This document shows, one piece after another, positions 11,010 through 22,560 of a DNA stretch of 64,000 nucleotides. The position numbers and the translations under genes are program-made. Under the pieces are notes generated by a model. It saw only the letters and a list, made by a program, of their open reading frames with translations, did not search any database and had not been told where the DNA came from. How positions within the stretch are numbered: position 1 is the first letter of the stretch; each line of letters opens with the position of its first letter. Location: contig BROE01000006.1 of NCBI GenBank assembly GCA_036571765.1, forward strand, positions 16,763,211 through 16,827,210. The letters are read 5' to 3'. The DNA is from Plecoglossus altivelis. Lineage: Eukaryota; Chordata; Actinopteri; Osmeriformes; Plecoglossidae.

Positions 11010-12438
11010 GTCAGATTTCAATGTATGACACATAATTTGGAATCTTACAATCTGCAATTTCAAAATTTGTAAAAAACAACAAAATACCCTTTTACCTGGA
11101 TCGTGTCACAAATAGCTAAGTTAAGAGATGGCAGTGAACGAGATAGATAAAAAGACTAAAAAGGGCATTAGCGTAGTGATCTTCCCATGATACTAAAGGC
11201 TGTTGTGGTTTACCTCTCGCTATCAATCTCTAAGTGATTTAATTTAGAGGTGTGGCTTTCACTTTGCTTCAGTTCCATTGCAGTACAGTACACTATGTGT
11301 TACTATCACAACTTCAAAGCTTGTTTTGCAGCTACTATAGAGTAGTGATGTAGCTACTGCTACTGCATTTTCTAACTATACAGCTCGGGTGGGTGGGGTA
11401 TGGAGAGGTCTGTACAAAATGAATGTGTGTGAGTTCCTGTCAGAGATCTACTGGCACGGAGGGAGAGTAGGGGCTTAAAGTGAACAAATGAGCACAAAGC
11501 CCAAGCTGCTTCCCCTTTGCTAGTCAGGGGTATTGATTAGTGGCTGAGTGTTGCTGTGAGATGTGAGTATGTGTGTGTGTCTGGGTAGAGCCAGTATCTG
11601 CATTTGCGGTGAAGTATTATCAGGCTTTAGTCTGGGGCCTGAGGGACAGTGCATCTTAAGAGACAGGTGATTAAAAAGGCCCATGCTATTGAGCTACTCC
11701 AATCAATGCCCTTCTGCGAATCCCAAAAGAGCCTCAGGTCACCTCATAAACAACATCAACACCCTAGCACACACACTTTGCCATACGCTCAATCCTCCAG
11801 CTCCTCGAAGTTTTGCCATACATCAGGGCAAAAATAGACACATTTGACTTGTATTCAGCTGAAGTTTAAAAGTGTGTACCTGCATTGGGGGATAGGCTTC
11901 CTTTACAAAGAGGGAGTGATGGGAGTTTCATTAAGATCAATTATTTTAATGGTTGATGAATCTTCTGCAGTTTAAAAGGTTAGGCCCATCAACTGCTGTT
12001 TGGGTACGATGTGGAGAAAGAGATTTTCACCCAGACAGTAGTAGACAGGGTTATTGTAACCTAAGAGGAGGTGGAATAAACAAAACTGGCAACTGCAATA
12101 CTCTCTTTACCCTTAAACAAGCCATATTGTAAGACAGTCTAGCACCTCCACTACCACCATCACCCTATTGTCTACAAAACCAACAGCTAATAACAATAAT
12201 AACCAGATGCATACCATTTTGCCAAGCCTATCTGTGTGCACATATAACAACCACTGGCGCTGCTTAGAACCAGGGATATGGCAAATACAAACAGAGAAGG
12301 CAGTGGCCACTATGATTGCTCTAAGGAACCAGTGTACTGACTCACTGGCTCTTCCTATCACTTTTTACCACTCCCTCATTCTTCCTCTCCCTTCTTCTCT
12401 CCTTTGCAGTCTATTTTGACTATATGATCACAGCTGCC
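11010..12438. other. No supported gene
   Basis: Mixed unique-looking DNA with short open frames of no recognisable family. A pyrimidine run followed by CTTTGCAG at about 12380-12410 would be a good + strand splice acceptor, but I see no supportable exon after it. It lies at the end of the symplekin-like fragment. Confidence 0.4.
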
Positions 12439-12684
12439 TTCTGTCTGAAAGGCTATCATCTCATCTAAGAAATTGTCCAGTAATGAAGGGTCTTTGTTGA
12501 CGATCAGCTCCTGTACCTGTTTGAGAACTGTGAGTTTGCTATCTGTAGCAATGAGAGCTGCATGATTCAGAAGTTCAACAACCTTTTCACTGGTCGTCAG
12601 GTCGATAGCTGTATCCTCTCTGGTAATATCCTGCACAGCCACACACGTCCTCACACCTGCACCTTCTCCGCTGCCAGACGCCAT
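12439..12684 (-). pseudogene. sympk: Symplekin N-terminal fragment, probable relic or retrocopy
   Basis: 82 open codons starting AAG-ATG-GCG at 12684. The protein begins MASGSGEG and continues with LTTSEKVVELLNHAALIATD, SKLTVLKQVQELIVNKDPSL and LDNFLDEMIAFQTE. This is the start of symplekin, the HEAT-repeat scaffold of the mRNA 3'-end cleavage/polyadenylation machinery in the nucleus. Similarity stops after FQTE, before the DKSIEVRKF continuation known in the family. The frame runs on with unrelated residues to a stop at 12376-12378. No GT donor stands at the break (the sequence reads ACAGAAGGCAGCTG), so it does not look like a normal first exon. I saw no further sympk exons at lower coordinates. 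Likely a truncated retrocopy or duplicated 5' exon; a genuine exon with an unusual donor cannot be excluded. Confidence 0.75.
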
Positions 12685-13740
12685 CTTAGCACACGTACAA
12701 CGCCTCTGCCACCACACAATACTATGGTATTTGTAAAGTATATGCAACAAGAAGGGTTGTTAGCTAGCCTGCTGGTCTAATGATTTCCTGTGGAGTGGTG
12801 CGCAGAGGTAGAAGAGAAAATAAAAAATTTAAGTACGGAGTGAATGTAAAAAAAGAAATATTGAGAAAGAGAGACAGAGGGGGGAGAAAATGAGACTGAG
12901 AGGGCCTGTATCTGGCCAGGAGATGCTTAATCCCATGGACAGAAGATGTGGGGAAAAAACGAGAAAAAGACATGAGTAGAGCAGGATAGATTGGGCATTG
13001 ATTGGCGAACAGAGGTCAAAGAGGAACCATTTGGGGATTATTTTAAGGGGTGTTGTTATTGAGTTTGAGTTACACAGGTGATGGAAATAATAAATATATA
13101 AATATATTGATCTGGCAACAACACTGCTGATCTGCTATCTCATTTTATTTAATTCTCACTTTTTTCTTTCTGTTTCGTCCCTCCAAACACTACACAAATC
13201 ACCTGGCAACCTTAATGAGCAGACACATTCTGGATGATACTGCTAATTTGAGAAATTTCCAGCATAAAGACATAATTAGACAAAGTAATTTGACTGAAGA
13301 CTTTGCAGTGCAGAGATCCTTCTTAGTTCAACATATCCGCCTACCTAACAATGACTAAAATAGGCAGCAGCTGTCAAGCGTAACTATGATACATTTGTTC
13401 ACTTAGTAATGTGACATATTGATGCTTCATGTAGCTAACTCAGGGGGTGGATAAGAGAAAAACATCACCTCAGACTCAATGTGTCACCAGCTTGGCTGTG
13501 TCCTCTGGGTTCCTGAGGGTTAGCAGGGGCCTCTCCAACAGCAGAACTAACACCAAGAATTTCTCCTGCTAATTATAACAAGAGATACATCCTCTGTTAC
13601 ATACCCTCCCCCGGTGTTTTGTGCCTGGAGCACAAAAGGGAGATGTAACACTGCTACCTCACATGTATTGGGAAATTACTCCAGTAAAAAGAGTATAGTG
13701 GATACAAAGATATACAATAGCAAAGGTGGTTTATTATGAA
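12685..13740. other. No supported gene
   Basis: Upstream side of the symplekin-like fragment followed by AT-rich DNA. A CTCCCCCGG stretch near 13608 is unremarkable. No recognised repeat or gene. Confidence 0.4.
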
Positions 13741-13742
13741 GT

Positions 13743-14072
13743 AAAGTGATGTATTGTCAAGTATGGTGACCCATACCTGAAATTTACCTCTGCATTTAAC
13801 CCATCCAAGTGCACACACAGCAGTGAGCAGTGGGCAACCGCACGCACACACAGTGAACATACACCTGCAGCAGTGGGCAGCTATTGCTCTGGCGCCTGGG
13901 AAGCAATTGGGGGTTCAGTGCCTTGCTCAAGGGCACCTCAGTCATGGTATTGAAGGCAGAGAGAGTGCTGTTTGTTCACAATCCCCACCTTCAATTCCTG
14001 CTGGTGTGAGAATTGAGCCAGCAACTTGCAGGTTACAAGCCTGACTCCCTAACCATTAGGCCATAACTTCCC
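13743..14072 (-). repeat. tRNA-derived SINE, minus strand
   Basis: The head lies at 14072 and the tail near 13743. On the minus strand it starts GGGGAAGTTATGGCCTAATG, with a pol III A box (TGGCCTAATGG) and a degenerate B box around 14005-14020. A central GTGCCCTTGAGCAAGGCA block and a GTGTG-rich region follow, ending in TACTTGACAATACATCACTT. The copy at 39859-40196 is the same family in the opposite orientation. Transcribed by pol III in the family and moved by partner LINEs. Confidence 0.85.
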
Positions 14073-14074
14073 CC

Positions 14075-15830
14075 TGACTTATGACTATGACAAACCCAAC
14101 ATGGGTAAAAAGGAACTGAAAGAAGTGCCAAACATTAGAACAGATAAAACAGCCCTAACAGATAAAACACATGATGCATAGTGTAGACCCATGCGTAGCT
14201 TGCCTATCCCCTTGTTCCTTGCCAGGTGAACTGTAAAGCTCTACACCAAGTGTACACATAAAATAGAACTAACAATTAACGGTACAAAAACAAATAGGGA
14301 ATACAACCCTAACCCTAAATCCACAAACACAGAGAACACACCTGCAACAACACAGCGGACTAGAAAAACTAATAGAGAACACAGACAACACAACAACAGG
14401 GGTCATAATATCTACCAACACAAGTAAAGAGAGAGAAGTAGGTTTAACTGTAAGGCACCATTTTGGGAGTGGGTAGAGAGTGGAAGGTGTGAAAACAGTG
14501 GTAGGTAAAGTCCTAAATTATTATTTCCATAAAAGTATTTATAGATTCAATTAGTACAGCAGATACCTATTCAAAATGGTACTGAGCAAATTATGGAAAA
14601 AACAGGAAAAGGTAAAATAGGGAGGGAATTAGGGAGAGTAAGTAGAAAATTAATTTAGTAATCATGGAAAACCCCATGACCTCCTGAGGAAACCTCATCT
14701 ACACAGATATGCCAAACCAACTAAATCCAAAAATAACGGAATTCATATTTAGTCAGTTTTAAGAACTTTCTAGAAGGAAACTCAAGGTATCAGATATAAA
14801 CCCAAGGGATGGAAAAAAGTGTTAAATCTTAATTGAACTTATTTTTTTACACTGGTCAGAAACGTCCTCCTATGCACACAAACACATTTCTAAACATGTG
14901 ACAAGGTCCAGTCAAAAGGGGATATTGGCTGCAAGATCATTTCTACATTTTTTAAGATTATGAAAGTGCAGATTATACAATTTCAAATTATGTCATACAT
15001 TTTAATCTGAAATTGTTGAAGAAGATACAAGTATCGGACTGTTGTAAAACCCGGAAAGTTCTAGCCCAGATAATTGGCTTCAAATATTTTAAAACTTTTC
15101 ACACCTTCAGAGAGGTGTAGTCGTTTTGTGTAAATCATTAGCAGTTTTCCAAGACAGGTTGGGCTACTTTGAAAACAGTTTTGTAGGTACCAAAATCTAT
15201 TGGTCATGGGTGGCAGGTTTTTGGGCTACATCAAAACCTCATGCAGCTGTTGCATTTATGCCCTGTAGTGACCAGCACTGGGTGAGAGGGAAACAGTACA
15301 GATGAGGAAAGTGTGTGGGGAGGGCAAGCAGTAAGAGTTCATCACTGTTAGTTAATTCTAAATAAGAAGAACACAGAGCCGTCACAGAGTCATTAACACA
15401 AACAATTTCTCAATAGTCATTGGTTCATTTTAAAATAGGCAATGCTCACATCTAGTTCTGTGATTGGAGTTTCCCTAGTCCAGATACAGTAATTCTAGCT
15501 CTTTCCCTCCACATTACATTAGAGTGATAAGCACTCTTAGCTCCACAGGGGGTCTCTACTCCTCCTGACCAGTTGTCCTTTTTATGAGAGGTCACTCTAT
15601 CCATAAGATAAGGAATGCTCCTACGACATGCAGACCCCCAACTGATACAATCACTCAGTCTTAGCTTACCTCTCCCTCATAGCAGTAAGATTGTACTATT
15701 GAAGACTACATAGTTTTATACAGCATAAATGTCACAAGAAATATATCTAACAATCACCTACACACACTTCCTTTAGTAATGTGTCTCCTCACTTTCACAC
15801 AGTATTTTTTACTCTTTGTTTATTTGATGG
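14075..15830. other. No supported gene
   Basis: AT-rich DNA with no recognisable coding or complete repeat. Two CCCTAA repeats near 14305 are too short to matter. Confidence 0.45.
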
Positions 15831-15831
15831 T

Positions 15832-16190
15832 CCCCTCCTTGAACCGCCACATAATGTGGTGGAGGGGTTTGAGTGCTTGGATGTTCCTAGAAGCTATGTT
15901 GTCGGGGAGACCCTACCAGGGGGCCCTGGTAGGGTCTCCCAAGGCAAAATGGTCCTAGGTGACTAGCCAGACTAAGCATGGTTCAACAACCCCCTATGAT
16001 GACAAGACTAAAGAGATTAAAGAGAGATCGCCCGGAGTGGCGTTATCGGGGCCCCACCCTGGAGCCAGGCCTAGAGTGGGTGCTCGCAGGCGAGTGCCTG
16101 GTGGCCGGGTCTTTGCCCATGGGACCCGGCCGGGCATAGCGCAAAAAGGCAACGTGGGATCACTTTCTTGCAGGCCTACCACCCAAAGAC
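15832..16190 (+). mobile_element. Rex3 (RTE) 5' leader, part 1, with perfect palindrome
   Basis: Starts CCCCTCCTTGAACCGCCAC and runs through GGTGGAGGGGTTTGAGTGC, CCCTGGAGCCAGGCCTAGAG and GCCCATGGGACCCGGCCGGG. The same leader is at 42283, 51899 and, reversed, at 57895. It contains a perfect 17-bp inverted repeat (15905-15921 and 15924-15940) with a 2-nt spacer. Interrupted near 16190 by an L2-type LINE; it resumes at 18157. Assigned to Rex3 because downstream parts of other copies carry the TWNVTSL endonuclease start and the DWQTG and QG-PLSPVLF RT texts used to define Rex3. Confidence 0.8.
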
Positions 16191-18156
16191 ATGAGAGATG
16201 GCGGCGCGTTCGGACGCAGCGGCTACTCCAGAGCCCGAAGGCGGTGCTTTTATGTCGTTTAATGTCGTCTGTTCGTCTCCAAACAATGCTTATTCAACGC
16301 TGATTCATCGGGAGTTCACTCAAAGATACATCTATGATCGTCAAAGCCTTTTAGACATCGAAAAAACATACAAACACAAACTCCCGCCGACGGCTAGCGA
16401 AAAACTACGGGGCCTTTGTTTACTGCTAGAGCCGAACCTCGAGACCGCGGCCTCGCCTACTGATGCTACCCGCACAAGGTGGCGTCACAGGCGGTGCGAG
16501 AGAGGACAAAAGCGCGGTAAGCGCGGAGGTATACGAGCTAGGTTGAGGGCTTACGCCACAAGACCGGCTCTTCCATCACTCATGCTTTTTAACGTTCGCT
16601 CTCTGGAAAACAAACTGGACCCATTTTACCTCAGTCGATCTACCCAGCATGAGGCTAGGGATTGTTGTGCATTTGTCTTCACTGGGACATGGCTAAACGA
16701 CAACATCCCGGACTCCGCCATTCAGCTGCACGGCCTTACCTGCTACCGAGCGGACAGAGATTCGTCACTGTCTGGAAAGACTCGCGGGGGCGGCTTGTGT
16801 GTTTATGTCAACAAAAAAAAATCGCTCCCGCCCCCCCTTTACGTATTTCTTCTCCTAAATTACAATTTTGCTTGCTACACCTCCGGTACACTACATCAGC
16901 TAATCTGCGCACCTGCTTAGGCTGGAGTTTATGTGAATGTGGATAAACTGCTCAGCGGTCGTGCCGTTCTAATCTTGCGAGGGCATAAGTATTCTCACCG
17001 ACCCAATATAATGGCCCGCTGCTGCTCCCTACAACGTCATAAACACGAGCTTCTGAGACCTTACTAGCTGCTACAAATGCGAACACAAAGAACAAATAAC
17101 CCCGACGGCTTTTTCATCACAGCCGGTGACTTCAACCATGAAACTTAAAGTCAGTTTTGCCAATGTTCTACCAACATGTGAACTATGTAACAAGGGGAAA
17201 CAACACAATAGACTTTGTTTACACAACATTTAGGAACGCATACAAAGCCAAACCCCGCCCCCACCTCGGGAACTCAGACCACATCTCTGTTAATGTTAAC
17301 GTAATTCCCGTCCAGGAAGATACCCAACTCTGATCATCAAACTTGACCGCAACACGAACTTTAAGTGCAACATCACGCGTTATGGCCAGAAAATGCTACC
17401 TCTGCACTGCAGGACTCCTTCCAGGACACAGACTGGAAAATGTTCAAAGAGGCAGCTACATATAACAATCACACTGACCTACAGGAGTACTCTGAAACTG
17501 TGACTGCTTACTTCAAAAAGTGCACAGATGAATGTGACCCCAGTCACAAAAAGGACCAATTAACCACAACGCACCAAGCCAGAAAAGTGCGCCAGATGTT
17601 GAACAGCAGGTAAGTTCGCGGCTGCTACACGACCAGAGATCCACATGCTTTATCGAGATCGAGTAGATATAATAGTCACATCCCTCATATAATATCTCTG
17701 AAGCCCATACGAGAGCAAATATGTTCCCGCCCCTCGTAAAAAAAGTCGTCTATTAAAAATGCTTAAACTGGTTCCGATAAGTATGCCGCCAAATAACCAA
17801 CCAATCAGCGTCGCAGTACAGCAGGGGGACACACAGAGTCTTGGCAAGAGACACTTTACCCACCATCAACAGATCTAAAAAAGCCCCTTGCCACAGGCCT
17901 GTGATGATAACATATCCCTCCCAGATACACTCAACCACTTTAATTCACGATTTGACACGCAGAATGACACAACTGCACAAAAACCTCCCAACTACCTCCC
18001 CATGAGACCCAGGCACTCTGTCTGGTCTCCAGCTTGGTACGCCGTAAGGTATAGACCCTATTATGTAGCACCTTGGCTCTGTGAGGCACAACATTTCGTT
18101 CCACTGTATGCACCCGCATGTAGCGGAATGACAATAAAGCACAACTTGAACTTGAA
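16191..18156 (+). mobile_element. L2-type LINE inserted in Rex3 leader; endonuclease half only
   Basis: The open frame 16198-16920 starts MAARSDAAA and has a basic linker (RCERGQKRGKRGGIRARLRA), then APE-type endonuclease blocks: LFNVRSLENKLD, FVFTGTWLNDNIPDSAIQL and GGGLCVYVNKKK. The catalytic Glu of the T-E-T-W motif is Gly here (TGTW), whereas the inverted copy at 34073 keeps TETW. After a frameshift, AGDFNH is readable near 17125-17145 and NSDHI near 17270. 17365-17613 encodes the pre-RT segment (ALQDSFQDTDWKMFKEAATY). Then the RT domain is missing and the 3' UTR follows (CGTTCCACTGTATGCACCCG), ending in ACAATAAAGCACAACTTGAA and a (CTTGAA)n tail. Inactive. Confidence 0.85.
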
Positions 18157-18415
18157 GGACCGTAGGGGGCTGGTGCAGTGTGCTTTGGGCGGCGGTCAGG
18201 GGCAGGTGTCTGGACGACCGAGGCCATGCACACAGACTCTAGCGCTGCGGACATGGAATGTCACCTCGATGGCAAGAAAGGAGCCCGAGCTTGTGAGGGA
18301 GGTAGAGCGTTACCGGATAGATATAGTCGGCCTCGCCTCCACGCACAGCTTGGGTTCCAGATCCATTATCCTTGAGAGAGGCTGGAGTCTACATTTCTCA
18401 GCTATTGGATAAACG
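18157..18415 (+). mobile_element. Rex3 leader and endonuclease start, part 2
   Basis: Picks up the Rex3 reading broken at 16190 (GGACCGTAGGGGGCTGGTGC). It encodes LALRTWNVTSMARKEPELVR and EVERYRIDIVGL, the N-terminus of the RTE-type APE endonuclease, to about 18415, where similarity ends. The L2 insertion is therefore younger than this Rex3 copy. Confidence 0.82.
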
Positions 18416-20534
18416 TGGCAGATTCTTCTCCATTATAACACACCTTGTAGTCAATTTGTTCAACATTTTGTTGTTCCCTCTTCCTTGTATCATCTTGTAG
18501 CCTAAAACAACTACATTTGCTTCTTTTCAGAGTCAGTCCAGTGATGATCCTCACCACTTATCGCAAATGAGAAATCATCACACACTGTATTGTTCTTAAT
18601 AACATGCATGGTCTTTTGGTAGATGGTTTGACTTAAGGAAACCAAAAAGGAAGTCTGGAAGTAGGTGGACATACCTTTGTGAGCATTGATTGTGAAATAT
18701 TTTGCTACCAATGTATCCATTTAAAATGATAATTAACAATCGTGGAATGCCATGTTCAGTTTGGACAAATGCTCATCGTCATCTTAAAGTTTTGGAATAG
18801 GCTACTATACCAAGTTAGACACTGCATTGAGCTTTAGCTTTTAGATAAACTTGTTTATAAAAAAAACTCTGCTTTTCAAACACATGCCTAATCTTGTGTG
18901 TTGATGCTCTAGAAGTGAATTTACCAAAGAAACCAGGCTAGTTTATTTGGTTCCATAAAGCTATCTTAATAATTTTCAGCTTTATTATTATAGCAGTTTA
19001 TTCCACAAAACCTAATCTGGTCTGTAAAAGGCTGACTGTCAAGCGTAGCCTGTGTTTTTGCTTAACTAAATGTTCCTGTAACACTGACCCAAGAATGAAA
19101 GTGATGATTCATCGAGGGCTTTGTCATGATGCCCTTTTTAATATATATTTTTATTGTTTTAAGAATAGGTGCAAGTCATATTACAAAAAGGAATTACATT
19201 TTATTTTGCCCTTTCCCTAACCCTACTCAAACTACCCAGAACAACGTACCTTATTAAGGGTCTGTAATAACAACAGCTGAAGTAATAATAGTGTTCAAGA
19301 CAGTGGAAACTATATCAGGTAAAATATAAGTGCAGTGAGCTTTAACATAATTATACAAAACTACAGTATAAGTCATATCAAAAGTACTCTTATCACTAGG
19401 AGGACCAAGCAGTACCCTACTTTATTGACATTCCCTAGATATGTGTTTATCACCCAGTATGTTTTTTTCCTTCAAAATAAAACATGGAAAAGCCCATTTT
19501 AGTTGTGTGTTAACAACTTAATAGCTTTGTAACTCCTTGATTCGACCATCCACAGACTTTGTCTCAACTCTCTTCTTAACAAAATCAAAGTATCCTACCA
19601 CTATTCCAATGCAGCCTGCTGAACATTATAACAGCCCACTCAATAAAATAGCATACAGTAGCAGTTCTGATATATCATAGGGGCATAAAAGTAGGAAAAT
19701 ACATTATTTAGAACTTCTTAGATCTGGTTGCAATGAAAAAATATTCTGTCCAAAGAGTCTATGAATGTACCAGTAAAATAAATTACATGTTTTCTTAAAC
19801 TGTATCACAAAGGAATGCTGAGTAACTGAATTTGAGGAAACAACGTTCAAAGAAACTGTTGACACCAAATGCATTGATATACTACATCAGCAGTCACTAA
19901 TTGGTAGACCGCAGTCCGGGTCCGGACCCAAACGCGAAACAATTTAGAACTAAGCAAAATTCAACATTTTAATTTAGTCATGATCCAAGCAAATTTATAT
20001 GGCTTATTTTTAAAGACAACAGCAGCTGCATGAGATGTAAGGCAGATAAGGACATTTAACAACCATTGTGTTCTCTTATGGGGCCAGAATGGCCCGAAAC
20101 TATGTATATCACACATACACGCACGCACACACACAGTGAGACATTTAGATTGTATATGCTTGATTGAACTTAGACAAAACAAAATCTTTCTGATTCATGT
20201 GACGCATGGCTGCACATTTCAGTGCCCAAAAGGGTACAGGGTAAACATGTAATTAACCTGTTTCATTTCAGGAATAAGGGTGGAGCCTTCTTGACTCTTA
20301 GGTCAAGGGAATGTGCAGAATGTGGAGAGTACAAGGGTTGCGTTTTGTTTTTTCTACAGTAGCGATACAAACAATCAAGGCACAATGTGATAATGTGAAA
20401 ATGTTGGCAGCTTCAAGGTAGAAGCACATATGACAAACATGCATATCAAATAGTTAAAGACTTAAAAAATGTATAATTAAAGAAAGCAAGAAAACAAAAC
20501 ATGCGGTCCCTTTAGTACACCTTGAGCAGTATGT
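18416..20534. other. AT-rich DNA; one hAT-TIR-like motif
   Basis: No gene recognised. Around 19895-19930 the text GGTAGACCGCAGTCCGGGTC with a short GTCCGG/CCGGAC palindrome resembles fish hAT terminal repeats, but I cannot pair it with a second end. A short CA-rich tract lies near 20120. Confidence 0.35.
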
Positions 20535-21112
20535 TGGCATCAGGGGTACATTTTTAAGTGGTTTGAATCCTATCTCAGGGGGAGAACCTTTTCTGTAGAA
20601 TTTCACTTCCTCCTCTGCTGCATTTACATGGGGTGTTCCACAGGGCTCTGTCTTAGGCCCCGTTTTATTTTCTCTCTATCTCCTTCCATTAACAAATATT
20701 TTTTGCAAGCATGAGATTCCATATCATTTGCGGGCAGATTATGTAAAACTTTATCTTCCAGTCACACCTGATGGAAATGTATCTCCTCAGTCATTATTTG
20801 ATTGTTTGAGTGAAGTTAAATGCTGGATGGCAAAAAACCTTCATTTAAATGATTCGAAGACTGAAGTGTTTTGGACGACTGGACTCAAAAACTTTGCGAC
20901 CTATAACTGACAAGGTAGGGTCCTATGCAAGAAATTTGGGAGTTACTTTTTTTTTTTAAGGCGTACGGAATGGATTTACCTCCGTACTGAGTGTGTTTTA
21001 TGGTTGTATACTCTCTGTGATTATTTTATCTTGTTGACTGGCATAATTGTATTCTCTGTGCTGCACTTTGGTCTACTTTGTCATTCTTAAATGTGCTTTA
21101 TATATATAAAAA
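20535..21112 (+). mobile_element. CR1/L2-like LINE fragment with internal deletion
   Basis: Shifted frames between 20550 and 20910 read WFKSYLRGRTFSV, then a GVPQGSVLGP-like block (GTGTTCCACAGGGCTCTGTC at 20633). At 20728-20910 they read RADYVKLYLPV (catalytic YADD-like box as RADY) and LSEVKCWMAKNLHLNDSKTE. The remaining RT end is deleted and a 3' UTR (20935-21112) with GTGCTGCACTTTGGTC and AAATGTGCTTTATATATA follows. Frameshifts make it a relic. Confidence 0.7.
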
Positions 21113-21640
21113 ATAACAAATAAATAAGAATCATGGCATTTTCCTTCATCATGCATAAAAGAGATGTGGTGAAAAGCTTAAGCTTGTCTTTCCAACCTTT
21201 AAAGTGGGGTTTGACCTTTAAAAACATACACTTATGAATATGTTTACCATGTTCAATAAGGTTATTTATCAAAAACAGATCATTCTTATCTTTAAAAATA
21301 TTTAAGTTTTAACTGAAATTATATTATGTTGGTGCAGCAGTATGCCTTTAGATTAAAGGCAGTAATAAAAAGACAGCCAAAAACCATGAATCGATCACAC
21401 TGTAAGAAAATATTGTCAACCGTCTCAATATCATTCTCACTGAAGGAACTACAGTTAATTCCCGATAAAATTTTACATGTAGGAAGTTTCACGGATACAT
21501 TTCATTTGATTGTTTAAATGAGACTTCTTTGGCTTCTGGTAGAAGAGGATAAGGTTGTTGTCAACCTTGTTGTCAAATATTTCGTGTCTATGTATCATTC
21601 AAGTCTCTGAAGACATATTTTCTTTCAAGCTGAAAGGGGT
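21113..21640. other. No supported gene
   Basis: AT-rich DNA between two LINE pieces. No motif recognised. Confidence 0.4.
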
Positions 21641-21960
21641 AATATTTCATACAACACATTCCTTACAAACTCCTCCAGCTCTTTCGCGGGGATCCCAGGC
21701 CAGCCAAGTGACATACTCCTTCCAGCGTGTCCTGGGTCTCCGCCGGGGACCCTCACGGTGGGACATGCCTGGAACACCTCACGAGTGAGGCGTCTAGGAG
21801 GGATCTGGAGCAGATTTCCGAGCCAACTCAGCTGAATCCTCTTAACGTGGAGAAGCAGTGGCTCTCCTCCCATTTCACTGAGCTCCTCACCCTATCACTA
21901 AGGGAATGCCCAGCCACCCTGCAGAGGAAACTCATTTTGACTGCTTGTATCCACAATGAA
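21641..21960 (-). mobile_element. Rex3 (RTE) 3' coding end, minus strand
   Basis: The open frame 21873-21625 reads GEPLLLHVKRIQLSWLGNLL, PPRRLTREVFQACPT and MSLGWPGIP, the C-terminal end of the Rex3 polyprotein. The RRVAG-type segment lies just upstream around 21900-21950. 5'-truncated copy of about 320 bp, as is usual for target-primed insertion. Confidence 0.8.
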
Positions 21961-21964
21961 TCAG

Positions 21965-22529
21965 CAGCCAGTCATTTCTGTATTTTCAAGTATTTACTTT
22001 CGGATTTGCATTCAGTTTGAACCATGTGTATTGTTCTTCCTCTGGATTTAAAACCTGCCATATATCATTCAGGCCATTAATATTCATAAGTAGCGTATTC
22101 CTCTTTGCATAGATTTTTCGTCTCTTATGTTATAGTCTAATTACTGGTAGATAGAGTGCCCCCTAGCGGTGGAAGAAAAATCCACAGAATAGCCGCAGCT
22201 TTGTATAAGCCTCATGGTTCAAAACCTAGGAAAAAAGTAGTGGCTCATAGTCCAGAAAATACGTTATTTAAATAGATTAGTACCGTTCACCTGCCAGCTA
22301 TGAGATGTTGCGTGTATTAGTCTAAGCCATGTTTGTACTGTACGTGTGTGATTGAATGAGAACAAAGCACATACAGCACAACACACCAAAGATAGATTAG
22401 TGCACAGTGAGAACAAAAATCAGCACCCAGTACAGTATAGCAGAGAACAGACAGTGCAAAGCTTCAGTTGCCGACAATATACTACAGCTCTCTCTCCAAG
22501 CAGCGATGAAAAGCAATCAGAGAAAGCAA

Positions 22530-22560
<31 letters not shown>

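Noticed and set aside
10684..11072. Overlapping frames with repeated GQGIVWPGDRMARGSY
   Set aside because: Artefact of the 16-bp minisatellite.
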